NCBI GenBank assembly: GCA_025354985.1
Contig: JANXLU010000076.1
Span: 1-44,207 of the forward strand
DNA from: Chloroflexota bacterium
Lineage (GTDB): Bacteria > Chloroflexota > Anaerolineae > J036 > Brachytrichaceae
Length of the DNA stretch: 44,207 bases
Direction: 5' to 3'
Shown here: in pieces, positions 1 to 8,894 of the stretch
Numbering within the stretch: position 1 is the first letter of the stretch
Layout: each line of letters starts with the position of its first letter
The notes under the pieces: generated by a model
Database searches by the model: none
The model's input: only the letters and a program-made list of their open reading frames with translations
Told to the model about the DNA's origin: nothing
Program-made: the position numbers and the translations under genes

Positions 1-518
1 TTCAAGTCCATGCCGTAATGGTCCGGACCCACCGCCTCGACTTTGGCCACGATGGTCGACATCTCGTCACGTTCAAACGCGTCGGCCGCGGCATTCATAA
101 ACTCAAACATATTGTTGACAAGCGCCACGTGCGGACAACCGGCACCACGGGCAATGGCCGCGAGATCAGTTACACCTGCGGTCGTGTGCGAGGCAAACCC
201 GCCCGTACTCAACAGGCTGCCATTGTCAAAAATAATATGGGTCAAGTTTGCAGGTCGGTATCGTGCCAACGTTGGAAGCGTGCCCAAGTTCATGAGAACC
301 GAACCATCGCCGTCCATCACAACAACTTTTTCACTTGGTGCGTTAAGGGCAATACCAAGCCCAATTGAAGACGCCAGACCCATGGCATGTTCAAGATAGA
401 AAAAATTTTCGCGATGCCCAAGGTCGTAAAGTTCCTGCGCACACGCGCCCATGATCGTCACAACCACACGGTTGTGCAGCTCGGGATAGAGCGCCTTGAT
501 GCAATCTGCTCTTTTCAT
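1..518 (-). CDS. Thiamine-diphosphate-dependent 2-oxoacid decarboxylase, C-terminal (beta) subunit, partial
   Basis: The gene starts at an ATG at 516-518 and runs off the left edge of the window, so only about 172 N-terminal residues are visible. It carries the ThDP-binding signature: Gly70-Asp71-Gly72-Ser73 followed 26 residues later by Asn99, after a stretch typical of this fold (GLASSIGLGIA near residues 47-57). This is the pyrophosphate/Mg-binding half of a decarboxylase. The gene upstream on the same strand encodes the other half, so the enzyme is split in two, as in sulfopyruvate decarboxylase (ComD/ComE). Phosphonopyruvate decarboxylases have the same two domains fused. The gap to the upstream stop is 42 bases, consistent with one operon. 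The exact 2-oxoacid substrate cannot be read from sequence. Sulfopyruvate or phosphonopyruvate is favoured by family resemblance. Confidence 0.85.
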   Translation of the reverse strand, partial: MKRADCIKALYPELHNRVVVTIMGACAQELYDLGHRENFFYLEHAMGLASSIGLGIALNAPSEKVVVMDGDGSVLMNLGTLPTLARYRPANLTHIIFDNGSLLSTGGFASHTTAGVTDLAAIARGAGCPHVALVNNMFEFMNAAADAFERDEMSTIVAKVEAVGPDHYGMDL

Positions 519-560
519 CGGAGTGCCATCACGCTAGTACGCATTTTGCCCGGCGTTGCG

Positions 561-1070
561 TCAGTCTTCCATCAAGTCACGCGTCAGCAACAGCGCAACC
601 GGCGAGAGCGAACTTTCGCTAAATGTCACGGCTTCCTTTATCTGGCGGCCAACCTTTTCAGGGTCACGCGCGTATTCAAAGGGAATTCCCAAGCTTCGTA
701 AAACAGGCTCGGTGTGAATACCACCCTGGGTGTGCCAGGGGTAGGGCTCACCCCAATGACCGCGCAGGGCAATCAGCATCACCAAGGGAATTCGATACGA
801 CATGGCCAGCGAGACGATCCCGTTGATACTGGAAAGGAACCCATGGTTCTGCATTAATAGCAGATTTGGTTGACCCGCAAACCAAGCCCCCGCGGCGACG
901 CCAATGGCTTCTTCCTCCTTGGCCACCTCAACCAGCGTAATGGATGGATCATCGTCCGCCAACTGCAGCAAATAAACCAGCCAGGTTTCGGGAAGCGCAG
1001 AAATGAACTTTACGCCGGCATCCTTGATGCCCTTGTAGACGGCGAGTGAGTTCGGTCGCGAGACTGTCAT
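561..1070 (-). CDS. Thiamine-diphosphate-dependent 2-oxoacid decarboxylase, N-terminal (alpha) subunit
   Basis: A protein of 169 residues starting at the ATG at 1068-1070. An in-frame ATG at 1154 would add 28 residues with no resemblance to the family and would overlap the divergent reductase gene, so the shorter start is preferred. It is the pyrimidine-binding domain of a ThDP enzyme: the acidic KEEEAIGVAAGA stretch near residues 49-60 carries the expected cofactor-activating Glu, followed by an MQNHG motif and a GHWGEPYPWH loop. MQN-[SH]-G and an RG-containing loop recur in sulfopyruvate and phosphonopyruvate decarboxylases. The partner domain lies immediately downstream. Together they would decarboxylate a substituted pyruvate. 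No phosphoenolpyruvate mutase or ComA/B/C homologue is in the window, so the pathway remains open. Confidence 0.82.
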   Translation of the reverse strand: MTVSRPNSLAVYKGIKDAGVKFISALPETWLVYLLQLADDDPSITLVEVAKEEEAIGVAAGAWFAGQPNLLLMQNHGFLSSINGIVSLAMSYRIPLVMLIALRGHWGEPYPWHTQGGIHTEPVLRSLGIPFEYARDPEKVGRQIKEAVTFSESSLSPVALLLTRDLMED

Positions 1071-1121
1071 CGAGATGACCGAGTATAGGCCAGTCTGCTG
1101 CCGTGTCAAATGCGCAGCGTA

Positions 1122-1127
1122 TAAAAT
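1122..1127 (+). promoter_or_regulatory. -10 box of a probable leaderless promoter
   Basis: TAAAAT (within TATAAAAT, 1120-1127) lies exactly 6 bases before the ATG at 1134. Transcription starting about 7 bases downstream would begin at the start codon. No consensus -35 hexamer and no Shine-Dalgarno sequence are visible. Confidence 0.45.
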
Positions 1128-1133
1128 GCGCAG

Positions 1134-2102
1134 ATGAAAGCCATTCGTGTCCACACTCCGGGAGATGTCAACGCGTTAATTATGGAAGATTTGCCTGTGC
1201 CAGAGCCTGGCAAAGGCGAAGCCCGACTCAAGGTCAGTGTTGCCGGCTTGAACTTTATTGATATTTACCATCGCACCGGTGTTTATAAGTTGCCCTTACC
1301 AATGATTCTGGGACAAGAGGCCGCTGGCACGGTTGACAAGGTGGGAGAGGGCGTCACCGGTCTCCAGCCAGGTGATCGCGTTGCCTGGTGTATGAATGGC
1401 TCCGCCTATGCCGAATTTGCCATATGCCCGGCTTGGAAACTTGCACCAATCCCCGAAGGTATTTCAAATGAGATGGCGGCTGCAGTGCCACTGCAAGGAA
1501 TGACGGCTCACTTTCTGGCCAGGAGCACATATCCACTGAAACTGGGTGATACCTGCGTGGTCCACGCTGCGGCCGGCGGAGTCGGACACGTGCTTGTGCA
1601 AATCGCAAAGTTGTGCGGCGCACGGGTCATTGGCACGTGTAGTACCCCGGAAAAGGCCGAGCTCGTGTTAAAGGCGGGTGCGGATGAGGTAATCCTGTAT
1701 TCAAAAGTAGATTTTGAAACCGAAGTCAAGCGTCTGACCGACGGTAAAGGTGTGGACGTGGTCTATGATTCGGTTGGAAAGACGACGTTTATGAAGAGCC
1801 TGAATTGCCTCCGTCCACGTGGATATGGTGTGCTCTATGGCGGTGCAAGCGGCCAAGTGGATCCATTCGACCTTCAGATTCTAAACGCCAAGGGGTCGCT
1901 CTTTGTGACCAGGCCATCACTTGGAGCGTATTGTCAGACGCGAGAAGAGTTGCTTGGTCGCATGAATGATCTTTATGGCTGGATCGCGGCGGGCAAATTA
2001 GACGTGCGGGTTGACCGCGCATTTCCATTGGCGCACGCCGCCGAGGCACATAAATATATGGAGGCACGCGAAACCAAAGGGAAGGTGGTGTTGGTGGTTT
2101 GA
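1134..2102 (+). CDS. Zinc-free NADPH:quinone oxidoreductase-like medium-chain reductase
   Basis: 322 residues, a standard length for the quinone oxidoreductase branch of the medium-chain dehydrogenase/reductase superfamily. The N-terminal GroES-like domain (about 1-120) lacks the zinc-binding Cys/His set of alcohol dehydrogenases. The Rossmann domain has the nucleotide loop AAAGGVG at 145-151. A GQEAAGTV motif near residue 60 and a C-terminal GKVVLVV are typical of Qor/zeta-crystallin proteins. It would reduce quinones or activated enones with NADPH in the cytosol. The gene is divergent from the decarboxylase genes and is followed 61 bases later by a luciferase-like oxidoreductase. The likely leaderless promoter sits directly upstream. 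The physiological substrate is unknown. Confidence 0.9.
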   Translation: MKAIRVHTPGDVNALIMEDLPVPEPGKGEARLKVSVAGLNFIDIYHRTGVYKLPLPMILGQEAAGTVDKVGEGVTGLQPGDRVAWCMNGSAYAEFAICPAWKLAPIPEGISNEMAAAVPLQGMTAHFLARSTYPLKLGDTCVVHAAAGGVGHVLVQIAKLCGARVIGTCSTPEKAELVLKAGADEVILYSKVDFETEVKRLTDGKGVDVVYDSVGKTTFMKSLNCLRPRGYGVLYGGASGQVDPFDLQILNAKGSLFVTRPSLGAYCQTREELLGRMNDLYGWIAAGKLDVRVDRAFPLAHAAEAHKYMEARETKGKVVLVV

Positions 2103-2163
2103 GTGGAATTACTCCGCAAGAAACCGAGTTACGGAAGAGGGAGAGACCGTTAGAGTTGGACAA

Positions 2164-3123
2164 ATGAACACCAAACACCCATTCCGCTTCGGTTTGATGA
2201 ACGAAACGATGCTGCCCGCGCGACAGTGGAAGGACCACGCTCGCAAGGTGGAGGACATCGGATTCGCGGTATTCCTGATTCGCGATCATTTTGTTTCGGA
2301 TTTTTTTGGCGACAGTTATGCACCGTTTTCCGCGTTGATGAGCGCAGCCGATGTGACCAGCACGTTGCACGTTGGAACGCTGGTCGTGTGCAACGACTTT
2401 CGACATCCGGCCGAGATTGCCAAGGAGTCTGCGACGCTTGATGTTCTTAGCGAAGGCCGATTTGAATTGGGCATGGGTGCGGGTTGGTTGCTGAACGAAT
2501 ATCAGAAGCTTGGCGTTGGTTACGATAAGCCGGGGATTCGGATAGAACGGCTGGGCGAATCGGTTCAGCTCATAAAACGGCTCTGGGCGACCGCGCCCGC
2601 AGTTCAGCACGGCAAGTATTACAACGTCGAAGGGCTGGATAACTTTCCCAAGCCATTCGCCCACAATCACATACCGATTTTGATCGGAGGTGGTCATCAA
2701 CGGATACTCACGATGGCCGGACGTGAAGCAAGTATTGTGAGTTTTTTAACCACGCAAGTAGGTAGTGGAGTCGTTGTGGACGATCCGATGGACAAGCTCC
2801 CGGAGCAGTTTCTAAAAAAGATTGGCTGGGTAAAGGATGGGGCTGGGGACCGATTTGACCAGATCGAACTGAATGCCTTTGTTTCACTCATAATTACGGA
2901 TGACCGAGAACGTGCGACAGACGCCTTTCGGGTGGCCAGGGGTTGGCATCACATCAGCAACGAAATGGTTTGGTCAATGCCGTCAGTTGCAATTGGTTCC
3001 GTGGACCAGATCGTGGATGACATGATCACGCGTCGTGAGCTTTATGGTCTTTCGTACTATGTAGTTGACGATAGCCTGATGGGAAAAATTGCACCAATCG
3101 TTGCCCGCCTGGCCGGCATGTGA
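2164..3123 (+). CDS. LLM-class F420/FMN-dependent oxidoreductase
   Basis: 319 residues from the ATG at 2164. The open frame extends back to 2011, but that part overlaps the reductase gene and looks non-coding. The protein matches the bacterial-luciferase-like TIM-barrel family, closest in pattern to the probable F420-dependent MSMEG_2516-type group: an early F-x-FG strand, WKDHARKVEDIGF, a RDHF motif, NDFRHPAEIAKE, SEGRFELGMGAGW and a GGGH loop before the second half. These residues form the flavin/deazaflavin pocket. It is probably a cytosolic oxidoreductase or monooxygenase of small organic molecules. It lies between a Qor-like reductase and an SDR, all on plus, so the three may form one catabolic operon. 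The cofactor (F420 or FMN) cannot be decided here. Confidence 0.88.
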   Translation: MNTKHPFRFGLMNETMLPARQWKDHARKVEDIGFAVFLIRDHFVSDFFGDSYAPFSALMSAADVTSTLHVGTLVVCNDFRHPAEIAKESATLDVLSEGRFELGMGAGWLLNEYQKLGVGYDKPGIRIERLGESVQLIKRLWATAPAVQHGKYYNVEGLDNFPKPFAHNHIPILIGGGHQRILTMAGREASIVSFLTTQVGSGVVVDDPMDKLPEQFLKKIGWVKDGAGDRFDQIELNAFVSLIITDDRERATDAFRVARGWHHISNEMVWSMPSVAIGSVDQIVDDMITRRELYGLSYYVVDDSLMGKIAPIVARLAGM

Positions 3124-3142
3124 CGCGTCAGACAGGTAGTTT

Positions 3143-3901
3143 ATGAATCAGAGTGTCATTATTGTTACGGGGGCCGGTAGCGGTATCGGCGCACACATGT
3201 GCGAGGCGTTATCGCAGATTGGACATGCGGTTGCGTGTGTTGACATCGTCGAGTCAGCCGCCGTGCAAACGGCAGCCCGGGTGGTTGCGTCAGGTGGAAA
3301 GGCGGTGGCAGTGACCGCAAATATAGCCAGCCAGGCATCAAGCGTGTCAATGGTCGAAGAAACTGTTGCCCAACTGGGAGGGGTGACCGGTTTGGTGAAC
3401 TGTGCAGGTATCAGCAAGCCGGGGGACTCATTGACATATGCGTCAGCCGATTGGGAGCGGATGATTGATATTCAGCTTAACGGCGCGTTTTACGCGGCGC
3501 AGGCCGTTGGCGCGCGGCTGGTTGCAGATCGCATGCCCGGTTCACTCGTGATGATTTCATCCACCAATGCCGAGGCGGCGTTTCCGCGTCGTGCGGCATA
3601 TTGCGCGGCCAAAGCCGGCGTAGCCATGCTGGTCAAGGTGCTGGCAATTGAATGGGCCATACATGGAATTCGGGTGAATGCAATTGGACCGGCCTATGTC
3701 GAGACCGAGATGACCCGCAGAAACATCGAGGCCGGCAATGTTGATCGGGCTCAGATTGAACGTCGGATTCCGTTGGGGCGCCTGGCCCAACCCGCGGATG
3801 TTTCGGATGCGGCCACGTTTTTGCTCAGCGACAAAGCCAGCTTCATAACCGGGCAATCGCTTTACGTTGATGGCGGCTGGTTGGCATACGGATATTTTTA
3901 G
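3143..3901 (+). CDS. Short-chain dehydrogenase/reductase (classical SDR)
   Basis: 252 residues with the complete classical SDR set: nucleotide loop TGAGSGIG at 9-16, NCAG at 86-89, catalytic Ser139/Ser140, Tyr153 and Lys157 (YCAAK), and a C-terminal FITGQSLYVDGGW segment. It would oxidise or reduce a hydroxyl/keto group using NAD(P). Asp34 at the end of the second strand (ACVDI) favours NAD(H). It starts 19 bases after the luciferase-like gene, so co-transcription is likely. Its stop overlaps the stop of the convergent flavoprotein gene by 4 bases (TTAG, 3898-3901). The substrate cannot be predicted. Confidence 0.9.
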   Translation: MNQSVIIVTGAGSGIGAHMCEALSQIGHAVACVDIVESAAVQTAARVVASGGKAVAVTANIASQASSVSMVEETVAQLGGVTGLVNCAGISKPGDSLTYASADWERMIDIQLNGAFYAAQAVGARLVADRMPGSLVMISSTNAEAAFPRRAAYCAAKAGVAMLVKVLAIEWAIHGIRVNAIGPAYVETEMTRRNIEAGNVDRAQIERRIPLGRLAQPADVSDAATFLLSDKASFITGQSLYVDGGWLAYGYF

Positions 3902-5187
3902 TGGTGCGTGATCGTTCGATTGTTGAATCGGTCAGGTGCGACAAGCGTTAGGTCTACGGCAGGCACTTCATCTGACAGCACTTGAGACATTAGGAGACCG
4001 GTAACCGGTGCAAGGCTCAGACCCATCATGGCATGACCGGCGGCAACGGATACATTTTTGTGACCGATGAGACGACCAATGTATGGAAGTCCATCTGGCG
4101 TGCATGGGCGCAATCCGCACCACGGGGAGATACCATCAAATATGTTCGGGGTGTACTCGGGAAAATATCTGGTAACGCTCTTGGTGATTCCAAGGACACG
4201 TCGGTGGTTGATTTGCTCATCCAGTCCGGTAATTTCCATGGTCCCACCAAACCGTACGGTATTTCCCATTGGCGTAACCGCGACGCGATCCTCAACCAGA
4301 ATGCTGCAGACCCGAGGTTGTTTGGGAAGGTTGGGCACGGTAAGTGAATATCCCTTGCCGGCCTGCATTGGCAAACGAGCTGAAAGCTGTCTGGCGATTT
4401 GTGGTGTCCACACACCTCCGGCAACCACGAACTCGTCGGCCTCTATGAACCCGGACGTGGTTTTTACGCGGTCCATGGCGCCGGCTTTGTTCGCCTCCCA
4501 ACTCGTGACTTCGGTATTCCACTGAATTGTTGCTCCTTGGGCCTGAACTTCCCGGGTGAGCTTGTGCACCAAATCTGCTGGAGACAAGTGGCAATCGTTT
4601 GGAAAGAAGACCGCGCCATTGATATTCATGGCAAGCCCGGGATCAATACGCGCAGCCTCGTCCGGAGTCACGATATCCGCCGGGATGCCCAGCGCATGAG
4701 CCTGCAACGCGGCACGCTTTTCATCTTCAAAGGCATGGCTGGTTCGGGTCAGCATCAGCAACCCTCTTTGCACCAAACCGAAGGAATTGCCAAAGTCGCG
4801 CGCCAGCTCGACATAGCAGGCGCGGCTGAGCATGTTTAGATCGCGCAAAATGGGCGCCGATCGCGCAACGTGCTCGGCGGTGGCTGACCGCATAAATTTC
4901 AGTCCCCAAGCGATCAAATCGCGATCGAGTCTTGGTCGCACGTAAAACGGACTTTCAGGGTTCCACATTGTGCGCAATCCATAGCTCACCATTCCAGGCG
5001 CGGCTAACGGAACAAAGTGGCTGGGCACAACCATCCCGGCGTTGCCCAGCGATGCCATGTCATGTTCGGGGTTGCCCCGTTCAACAATGGTAACTGTGTG
5101 ACCCTTTTTGAGCGCGTAATGAGCGGTGCACAGGCCAATAATCCCCGCGCCCACAATGACGACTGATTTTTTAGAACGTGATTCCAT
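3898..5187 (-). CDS. FAD-dependent D-amino-acid dehydrogenase/oxidase (DadA-like)
   Basis: 429 residues from the ATG at 5185-5187; an upstream in-frame ATG at 5214 would add nine residues. The N-terminus is a dinucleotide-binding fold ([10 protein letters not shown], residues 9-18) followed by an acidic strand end (VER). The body matches the DAO/DadA family, ending with [15 protein letters not shown] and [13 protein letters not shown], typical FAD-contacting elements near the C-terminus. It would oxidise a D-amino or cis-hydroxyproline substrate to the imine. The start lies inside the 3' end of the proline racemase/epimerase gene (17-base overlap), so the two are translationally coupled. This favours cis-4-hydroxy-D-proline as substrate, as in LhpB-type enzymes, but plain D-proline is possible. 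Confidence 0.86.
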   Translation of the reverse strand: MESRSKKSVVIVGAGIIGLCTAHYALKKGHTVTIVERGNPEHDMASLGNAGMVVPSHFVPLAAPGMVSYGLRTMWNPESPFYVRPRLDRDLIAWGLKFMRSATAEHVARSAPILRDLNMLSRACYVELARDFGNSFGLVQRGLLMLTRTSHAFEDEKRAALQAHALGIPADIVTPDEAARIDPGLAMNINGAVFFPNDCHLSPADLVHKLTREVQAQGATIQWNTEVTSWEANKAGAMDRVKTTSGFIEADEFVVAGGVWTPQIARQLSARLPMQAGKGYSLTVPNLPKQPRVCSILVEDRVAVTPMGNTVRFGGTMEITGLDEQINHRRVLGITKSVTRYFPEYTPNIFDGISPWCGLRPCTPDGLPYIGRLIGHKNVSVAAGHAMMGLSLAPVTGLLMSQVLSDEVPAVDLTLVAPDRFNNRTITHH

Positions 5188-6133
5188 GGGCGAAAGGATC
5201 GGATGGATCAGCAATGAGATCGGCCTCTGAAACCACCCAGGCCTGACCGGTTATTGTTGGGATGATCAGGTCATTTTCGAATTCAACACTGCCCTGATAT
5301 ATGCTGCCTATGATGCTTTCTTGATTCCAAATTTGGCCCGGTTCAAGCAGTCCATCAGCAACGAGACATGCAAGCTTGGCGCTCGTACCCGTTCCACAGG
5401 GCGATCGATCGTACGCCGCGCCGGGACACAGCACAAAATTTCGACTGTCCACGCCGGTGACGGGGGAGTGATCGAACAGTTCAATATGATCAATGTCAGC
5501 CCCGGCGACGCCAGTGATGCCTTGGCGCAAGAGCGCTTTTCGAACAAGCTCACAGAACGCAGTCAGCGTTTTTATGTTGGAGGCTTCTAAGACCTGATGG
5601 TGGTCGCCAATAAGGAAGAACCAGTTTCCGCCCCAGGCAACGTCTCCATGAACGATAGTTTGACCCGGCAGTTCCAATGCGATGTTGTGCAGGTGGCGAA
5701 AGGCCGGGACATTTCGCACGCTTACCCGACCATCTTCATGCATCGTTGCCCGCACTGAGCCGGCCGGCGTCTCGATACCATGTGACCCGGGTTGCAGTTT
5801 CCCAAGGTGGCCAAGCGATGTGACCAGCCCAATGGTGCCATGACCACACATGCCAAGATACCCAACATTATTAAAGAAAATGACACCCGCCGCGTTCGAC
5901 GGATCATGCGGATTGCACAACAGTGCGCCCACCACCGCGTCACTACCGCGTGGTTCATTTACCACCAAGCTCCGGAATTGGTCGTAGTTGCTGCGAAAAA
6001 CGGCAAGTCGCTCGGCCATTGTGCCGTCTCCCAAGTCCGGTCCACCGGCGATAACCAGGCGCGTTGGTTCGCCCCCGGTGTGTGAGTCAATAATCCTGAT
6101 GCGCGTTGGAGCTGGACGACTGGTGCGATACAT
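5171..6133 (-). CDS. Proline racemase family protein, probable 4-hydroxyproline 2-epimerase
   Basis: 320 residues from the ATG at 6131-6133; an upstream ATG at 6208 would overlap the divergent gene. Both catalytic cysteines of the family are present: Cys96 in MCGHGTIG and Cys246 in [10 protein letters not shown]. Having both argues for a racemase/epimerase rather than trans-3-hydroxyproline dehydratase, which has Thr at the first position. [11 protein letters not shown] at the N-terminus is the family opening motif. It would interconvert trans-4-hydroxy-L-proline and cis-4-hydroxy-D-proline by two-base deprotonation at C2. The next gene in the operon is a DadA-like flavoprotein, which could oxidise the product. 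Genes for the later steps are not in the window. Confidence 0.9.
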   Translation of the reverse strand: MYRTSRPAPTRIRIIDSHTGGEPTRLVIAGGPDLGDGTMAERLAVFRSNYDQFRSLVVNEPRGSDAVVGALLCNPHDPSNAAGVIFFNNVGYLGMCGHGTIGLVTSLGHLGKLQPGSHGIETPAGSVRATMHEDGRVSVRNVPAFRHLHNIALELPGQTIVHGDVAWGGNWFFLIGDHHQVLEASNIKTLTAFCELVRKALLRQGITGVAGADIDHIELFDHSPVTGVDSRNFVLCPGAAYDRSPCGTGTSAKLACLVADGLLEPGQIWNQESIIGSIYQGSVEFENDLIIPTITGQAWVVSEADLIADPSDPFAHGITF

Positions 6134-6143
6134 TGCACCCCGG

Positions 6144-6149
6144 ATTGTA
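6144..6149 (-). promoter_or_regulatory. -10 box before the epimerase/flavoprotein operon
   Basis: TACAAT on the minus strand, 10 bases before the epimerase ATG. There is no Shine-Dalgarno sequence in between, consistent with a leaderless or near-leaderless transcript. Confidence 0.4.
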
Positions 6150-6162
6150 GGACAATCACGGC

Positions 6163-6825
6163 ATGCGTTCGCATAGAAATACCTCTGGTTGCGGATCGTT
6201 TGTCGCAATTCTTGTCGGCTTGCTACTTTTGACCATCGGTGCGACCGCTAACTTTGTTGCGCCGACCTGGATAAATCGGGAGAACGTGCGGCTTGCCGCT
6301 TTGCCCCGGCTGACGGCCGCAACTCTTGGCATTGCCGGCGTGGCCGTTGAAGCCTCGCTCGAGGGTGTAATCGATCCGACACAGGCGCGCCAATATCGCG
6401 ATTTCGTCGCGTTCGTTCGCGAGCAAGCCAGTATGGGACGTGACCCCGCCGGGCAATGGGTGGAAGTGGGGCGCGTGACGCCACCGCTCCAAGTGTTGAC
6501 AAGCTCGGGCGCGGTTGTGCACGTGTTTAACAACAACTACGATATTCGCAATCCGATCACGACATTTACGGACAGTGTGCTCGTTACCAACGGCACCACC
6601 CGCTATCGTGGTTTTGAGGTTGGTCACCGGGTGCTCGTGGTTGGCAGAACCGCGCGCGAGGGCGGAGCAATGGGGTTGGATGCGGATTTCGTCGCGGCTG
6701 GGACAATGGAAGACTACACGCAGGGACAATCGGACTCGCTGTTTATTGCGCGGGTGATTGGCGGCATATTAGCCCTTGCAGGCACTCTGATGATTGTCGT
6801 CGCCGCCATCGCAATGCGTCGTTAG
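6163..6825 (+). CDS. Hypothetical membrane protein with two transmembrane segments
   Basis: 220 residues, not assigned to a named family. A hydrophobic segment spans about residues 12-33 and a second about 192-217, close to the C-terminus. Between them lies a soluble region of roughly 150 residues rich in beta-type sequence ([20 protein letters not shown] near 143-162). This resembles the OB-fold-like middle of GIDE/E3-type membrane proteins, but the likeness is weak. The middle part probably faces one side of the membrane, anchored at both ends. The gene is divergent from the epimerase (29-base gap), and its stop overlaps the stop of the convergent peptidase gene by 4 bases (TTAG). Confidence 0.72.
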   Translation: MRSHRNTSGCGSFVAILVGLLLLTIGATANFVAPTWINRENVRLAALPRLTAATLGIAGVAVEASLEGVIDPTQARQYRDFVAFVREQASMGRDPAGQWVEVGRVTPPLQVLTSSGAVVHVFNNNYDIRNPITTFTDSVLVTNGTTRYRGFEVGHRVLVVGRTAREGGAMGLDADFVAAGTMEDYTQGQSDSLFIARVIGGILALAGTLMIVVAAIAMRR

Positions 6826-7946
6826 TCGATCGGTTGACCGATGATGCCTTGTATGGCGTGCGTCAGGACGCGTACGCCGCGCTCAAACTCACCAACTTCA
6901 ACGCTTTCGATTGGAGTGTGATCCAGGCTGCTGTCCCCCGGTCCATAGGCGATTATCGGGATATTCCATACCGGGCCGACGACATTCATGTCGCTGGTGC
7001 CGCTTTTGTCCAGAAACCGCGGACGCAATTTTTCGTTACGGATCCCATCGAGAAATGCATAGGCGAGCGGAGTATCGCGGCGTGATTTGTAGGCAACCTC
7101 CCGGCCCCGAAAATTCAGCGTTAAACCATACTCTGTCTGAACTTCAAATTCAAACTCTTCCTTGTGTTCGGTTTTCGCGCTGTGTACGTAACTGGTCACG
7201 GCTTGCTCCAACTCCTGAGGCGTAAAGCCAGGCGGCAGGCGAACGCCCACAAAAAATTCACACCACTCATTCAGGCCATCGTCACCGGTGGCGATTCTAC
7301 GAAGTGAAGGCATGATGTGATCAAAGGCCTTCTTCTTGCCTTCGTTGTAAAAAACGGCAAACTGTTTTACCCAGTTCCAAACTGTTACCGCGCGTTCGCT
7401 GGCACTGGGCGCCGGGAGCGCCGTGTGTTGAACAGTCTGATTGATCCTGCCTTCAAGCAATACGCGGCCCTTGTATCCGAGCGTGATACCGTCACTGCCG
7501 CTTGGTTCGCCAATAATGCACATGTCCGGACGATACGATTTGGCCACATGCCTGGCGCCCTTGGAGGTTGCAGCTTCCTCCTCCACGGCACCGATCACCA
7601 CCACCTGCCAACCGCTGGCAAGAATGGCCTCTCGCGCAGCTTCGACCGCCAATAGAAAAGCGCAGAGCGGACCTTTGGCATCCACCGTGCCCCGACCAAA
7701 TAACCGACGCGCACCGGTCGCATCAGTTTCATAGCGAACCGCGACATCTCCGCCAACCGTATCCATGTGACCAAGCAGCACAAGCTGCCTGGGACCTTTG
7801 CCAATGATTCCGACGGCGTTACCCGCAACGTCCAAGTAGGCACTCAACCCGCGGGCATCCATCTCATCCCGCAAAAAAGTTGCAACCTGTTGCTCGTGGC
7901 CGCTTAGCGAGGTAATTCGGACACATCTTTCTAATAACTCAATCAT
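6822..7946 (-). CDS. lysK: M20 family metallohydrolase, LysK-like ([LysW]-lysine hydrolase)
   Basis: 374 residues from the ATG at 7944-7946; further in-frame ATGs upstream (to 8003) give an N-terminal extension without family resemblance. Di-zinc peptidase residues are visible: His60-x-Asp62 (GHMDTV), Asp89 (GTVDAKG), the Glu122-124 cluster with the catalytic base, Glu147 (GEPSG), and a C-terminal LDHTP histidine. The KSGTSDMN motif is characteristic of the LysK/DapE-lys-deacetylase group, which releases lysine or ornithine from the LysW carrier. No lysW, lysX, lysZ, lysY or lysJ is nearby, so it either serves a pathway encoded elsewhere or acts as a related amidohydrolase. Confidence 0.85.
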   Translation of the reverse strand: MIELLERCVRITSLSGHEQQVATFLRDEMDARGLSAYLDVAGNAVGIIGKGPRQLVLLGHMDTVGGDVAVRYETDATGARRLFGRGTVDAKGPLCAFLLAVEAAREAILASGWQVVVIGAVEEEAATSKGARHVAKSYRPDMCIIGEPSGSDGITLGYKGRVLLEGRINQTVQHTALPAPSASERAVTVWNWVKQFAVFYNEGKKKAFDHIMPSLRRIATGDDGLNEWCEFFVGVRLPPGFTPQELEQAVTSYVHSAKTEHKEEFEFEVQTEYGLTLNFRGREVAYKSRRDTPLAYAFLDGIRNEKLRPRFLDKSGTSDMNVVGPVWNIPIIAYGPGDSSLDHTPIESVEVGEFERGVRVLTHAIQGIIGQPID

Positions 7947-8105
7947 GTTAAGGCTGTGAATTCTACGCATCATCGGCATAACGACGAAGTGAGACGGGCG
8001 CACATGTTTTTGGAGGCCACAATTTGACTAAAGTATTATTTCAACCATGTGCCACGTATCACGTGCATAAACACAATAGGAAGGCATAACAATTCGCGAG
8101 AAAAA

Positions 8106-8894
8106 ATGACCAAGATTGCAACGCATACCTGGAACCCGGGCGAATATGATCGATTCAAGGTTGAACGTTCTCAACCCTTTTTTGACCTGGTCGCCCGCAT
8201 CCCTGAAAGACCGATTGAGCACATCGTAGATATGGGTTGTGGAACGGGTACATTGACGGCAACACTATTGAACAGGTGGCCCACGGCTCACATTTCGGGA
8301 GTTGATCAGTCGCAGAGCATGCTGGCCGAGGCTCGAGCAGGCATTTCAAATTCACAGATCACATTTGTTGATGGTGACATGGAATCGTGGCAGCCAAACC
8401 ATCCGGTTGATCTATTGATCAGCAACGCTGCGTTGCAATGGGCAACTGACGATGTTAAAACGCTTGGAGGCTGGGTGTCGCTTTTGTCTGCGCACGCGAT
8501 ACTTGCAGTGCAAATGCCAAACAACGGGTCGTCGGAGGCCTATCGTGTGCATTCCCGCATGGTTCGCGAGCTGGAATGGCAATCAAAATTAAACGGCTTG
8601 CGACCCAATTCGGAGGATCGAAAGCCTGTGGCCACTTATGCCGAATTGCTTCTTGATCATGGCTTGCAGGTCTCGGCCTGGGAAACATATTACCAAATTC
8701 GGTTGGCCGACGTAGCTGATATCGTCACCTGGATGCGGTCGACCGTGATGGGGCCCACGTTGGCAGCGCTGGCCCCCGAGGATCAAGCGCGCTTTTTGGA
8801 TGAGTTCACGCTTCAGGTTGAGCGCGTGACGGAGCCCGGGCGTCATGGTGTTTGGTTCCCGTTTAGGCGAATGTTCCTGGTGGCATGGCGCTAA
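8106..8894 (+). CDS. tam: Trans-aconitate 2-methyltransferase-like SAM-dependent methyltransferase
   Basis: 262 residues from the ATG at 8106. The open frame reaches back to 8049, but the MTKIATHTWNPGEYDRF start matches the family. Class I Rossmann methyltransferase motifs: VDMGCGTGTL near 42-51 binds SAM, VDQSQSML follows at the acidic ribose-binding position, and DLLISNAALQW is the motif IV/post-motif region typical of Tam. Tam methylates trans-aconitate, a spontaneous inhibitor formed from cis-aconitate. Length agrees with E. coli Tam (about 250 residues). Its last 10 bases overlap the start of the mechanosensitive-channel gene, so the two are coupled. Substrate assignment is by family only. 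Confidence 0.85.
   Translation: MTKIATHTWNPGEYDRFKVERSQPFFDLVARIPERPIEHIVDMGCGTGTLTATLLNRWPTAHISGVDQSQSMLAEARAGISNSQITFVDGDMESWQPNHPVDLLISNAALQWATDDVKTLGGWVSLLSAHAILAVQMPNNGSSEAYRVHSRMVRELEWQSKLNGLRPNSEDRKPVATYAELLLDHGLQVSAWETYYQIRLADVADIVTWMRSTVMGPTLAALAPEDQARFLDEFTLQVERVTEPGRHGVWFPFRRMFLVAWR

Noticed and set aside
18-399. Two plus-strand frames of 116-118 codons at the left edge
   Set aside because: They lie antisense to the clear ThDP-binding subunit and have no protein-like features.
1071-1154. Extended start of the ThDP alpha subunit at 1154
   Set aside because: The extra 28 residues overlap the divergent gene's start and promoter and do not resemble the family.
1789-2700. 303-codon minus-strand frame
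   Set aside because: It is antisense to the reductase and luciferase-like genes, which have strong family motifs; composition is not protein-like.
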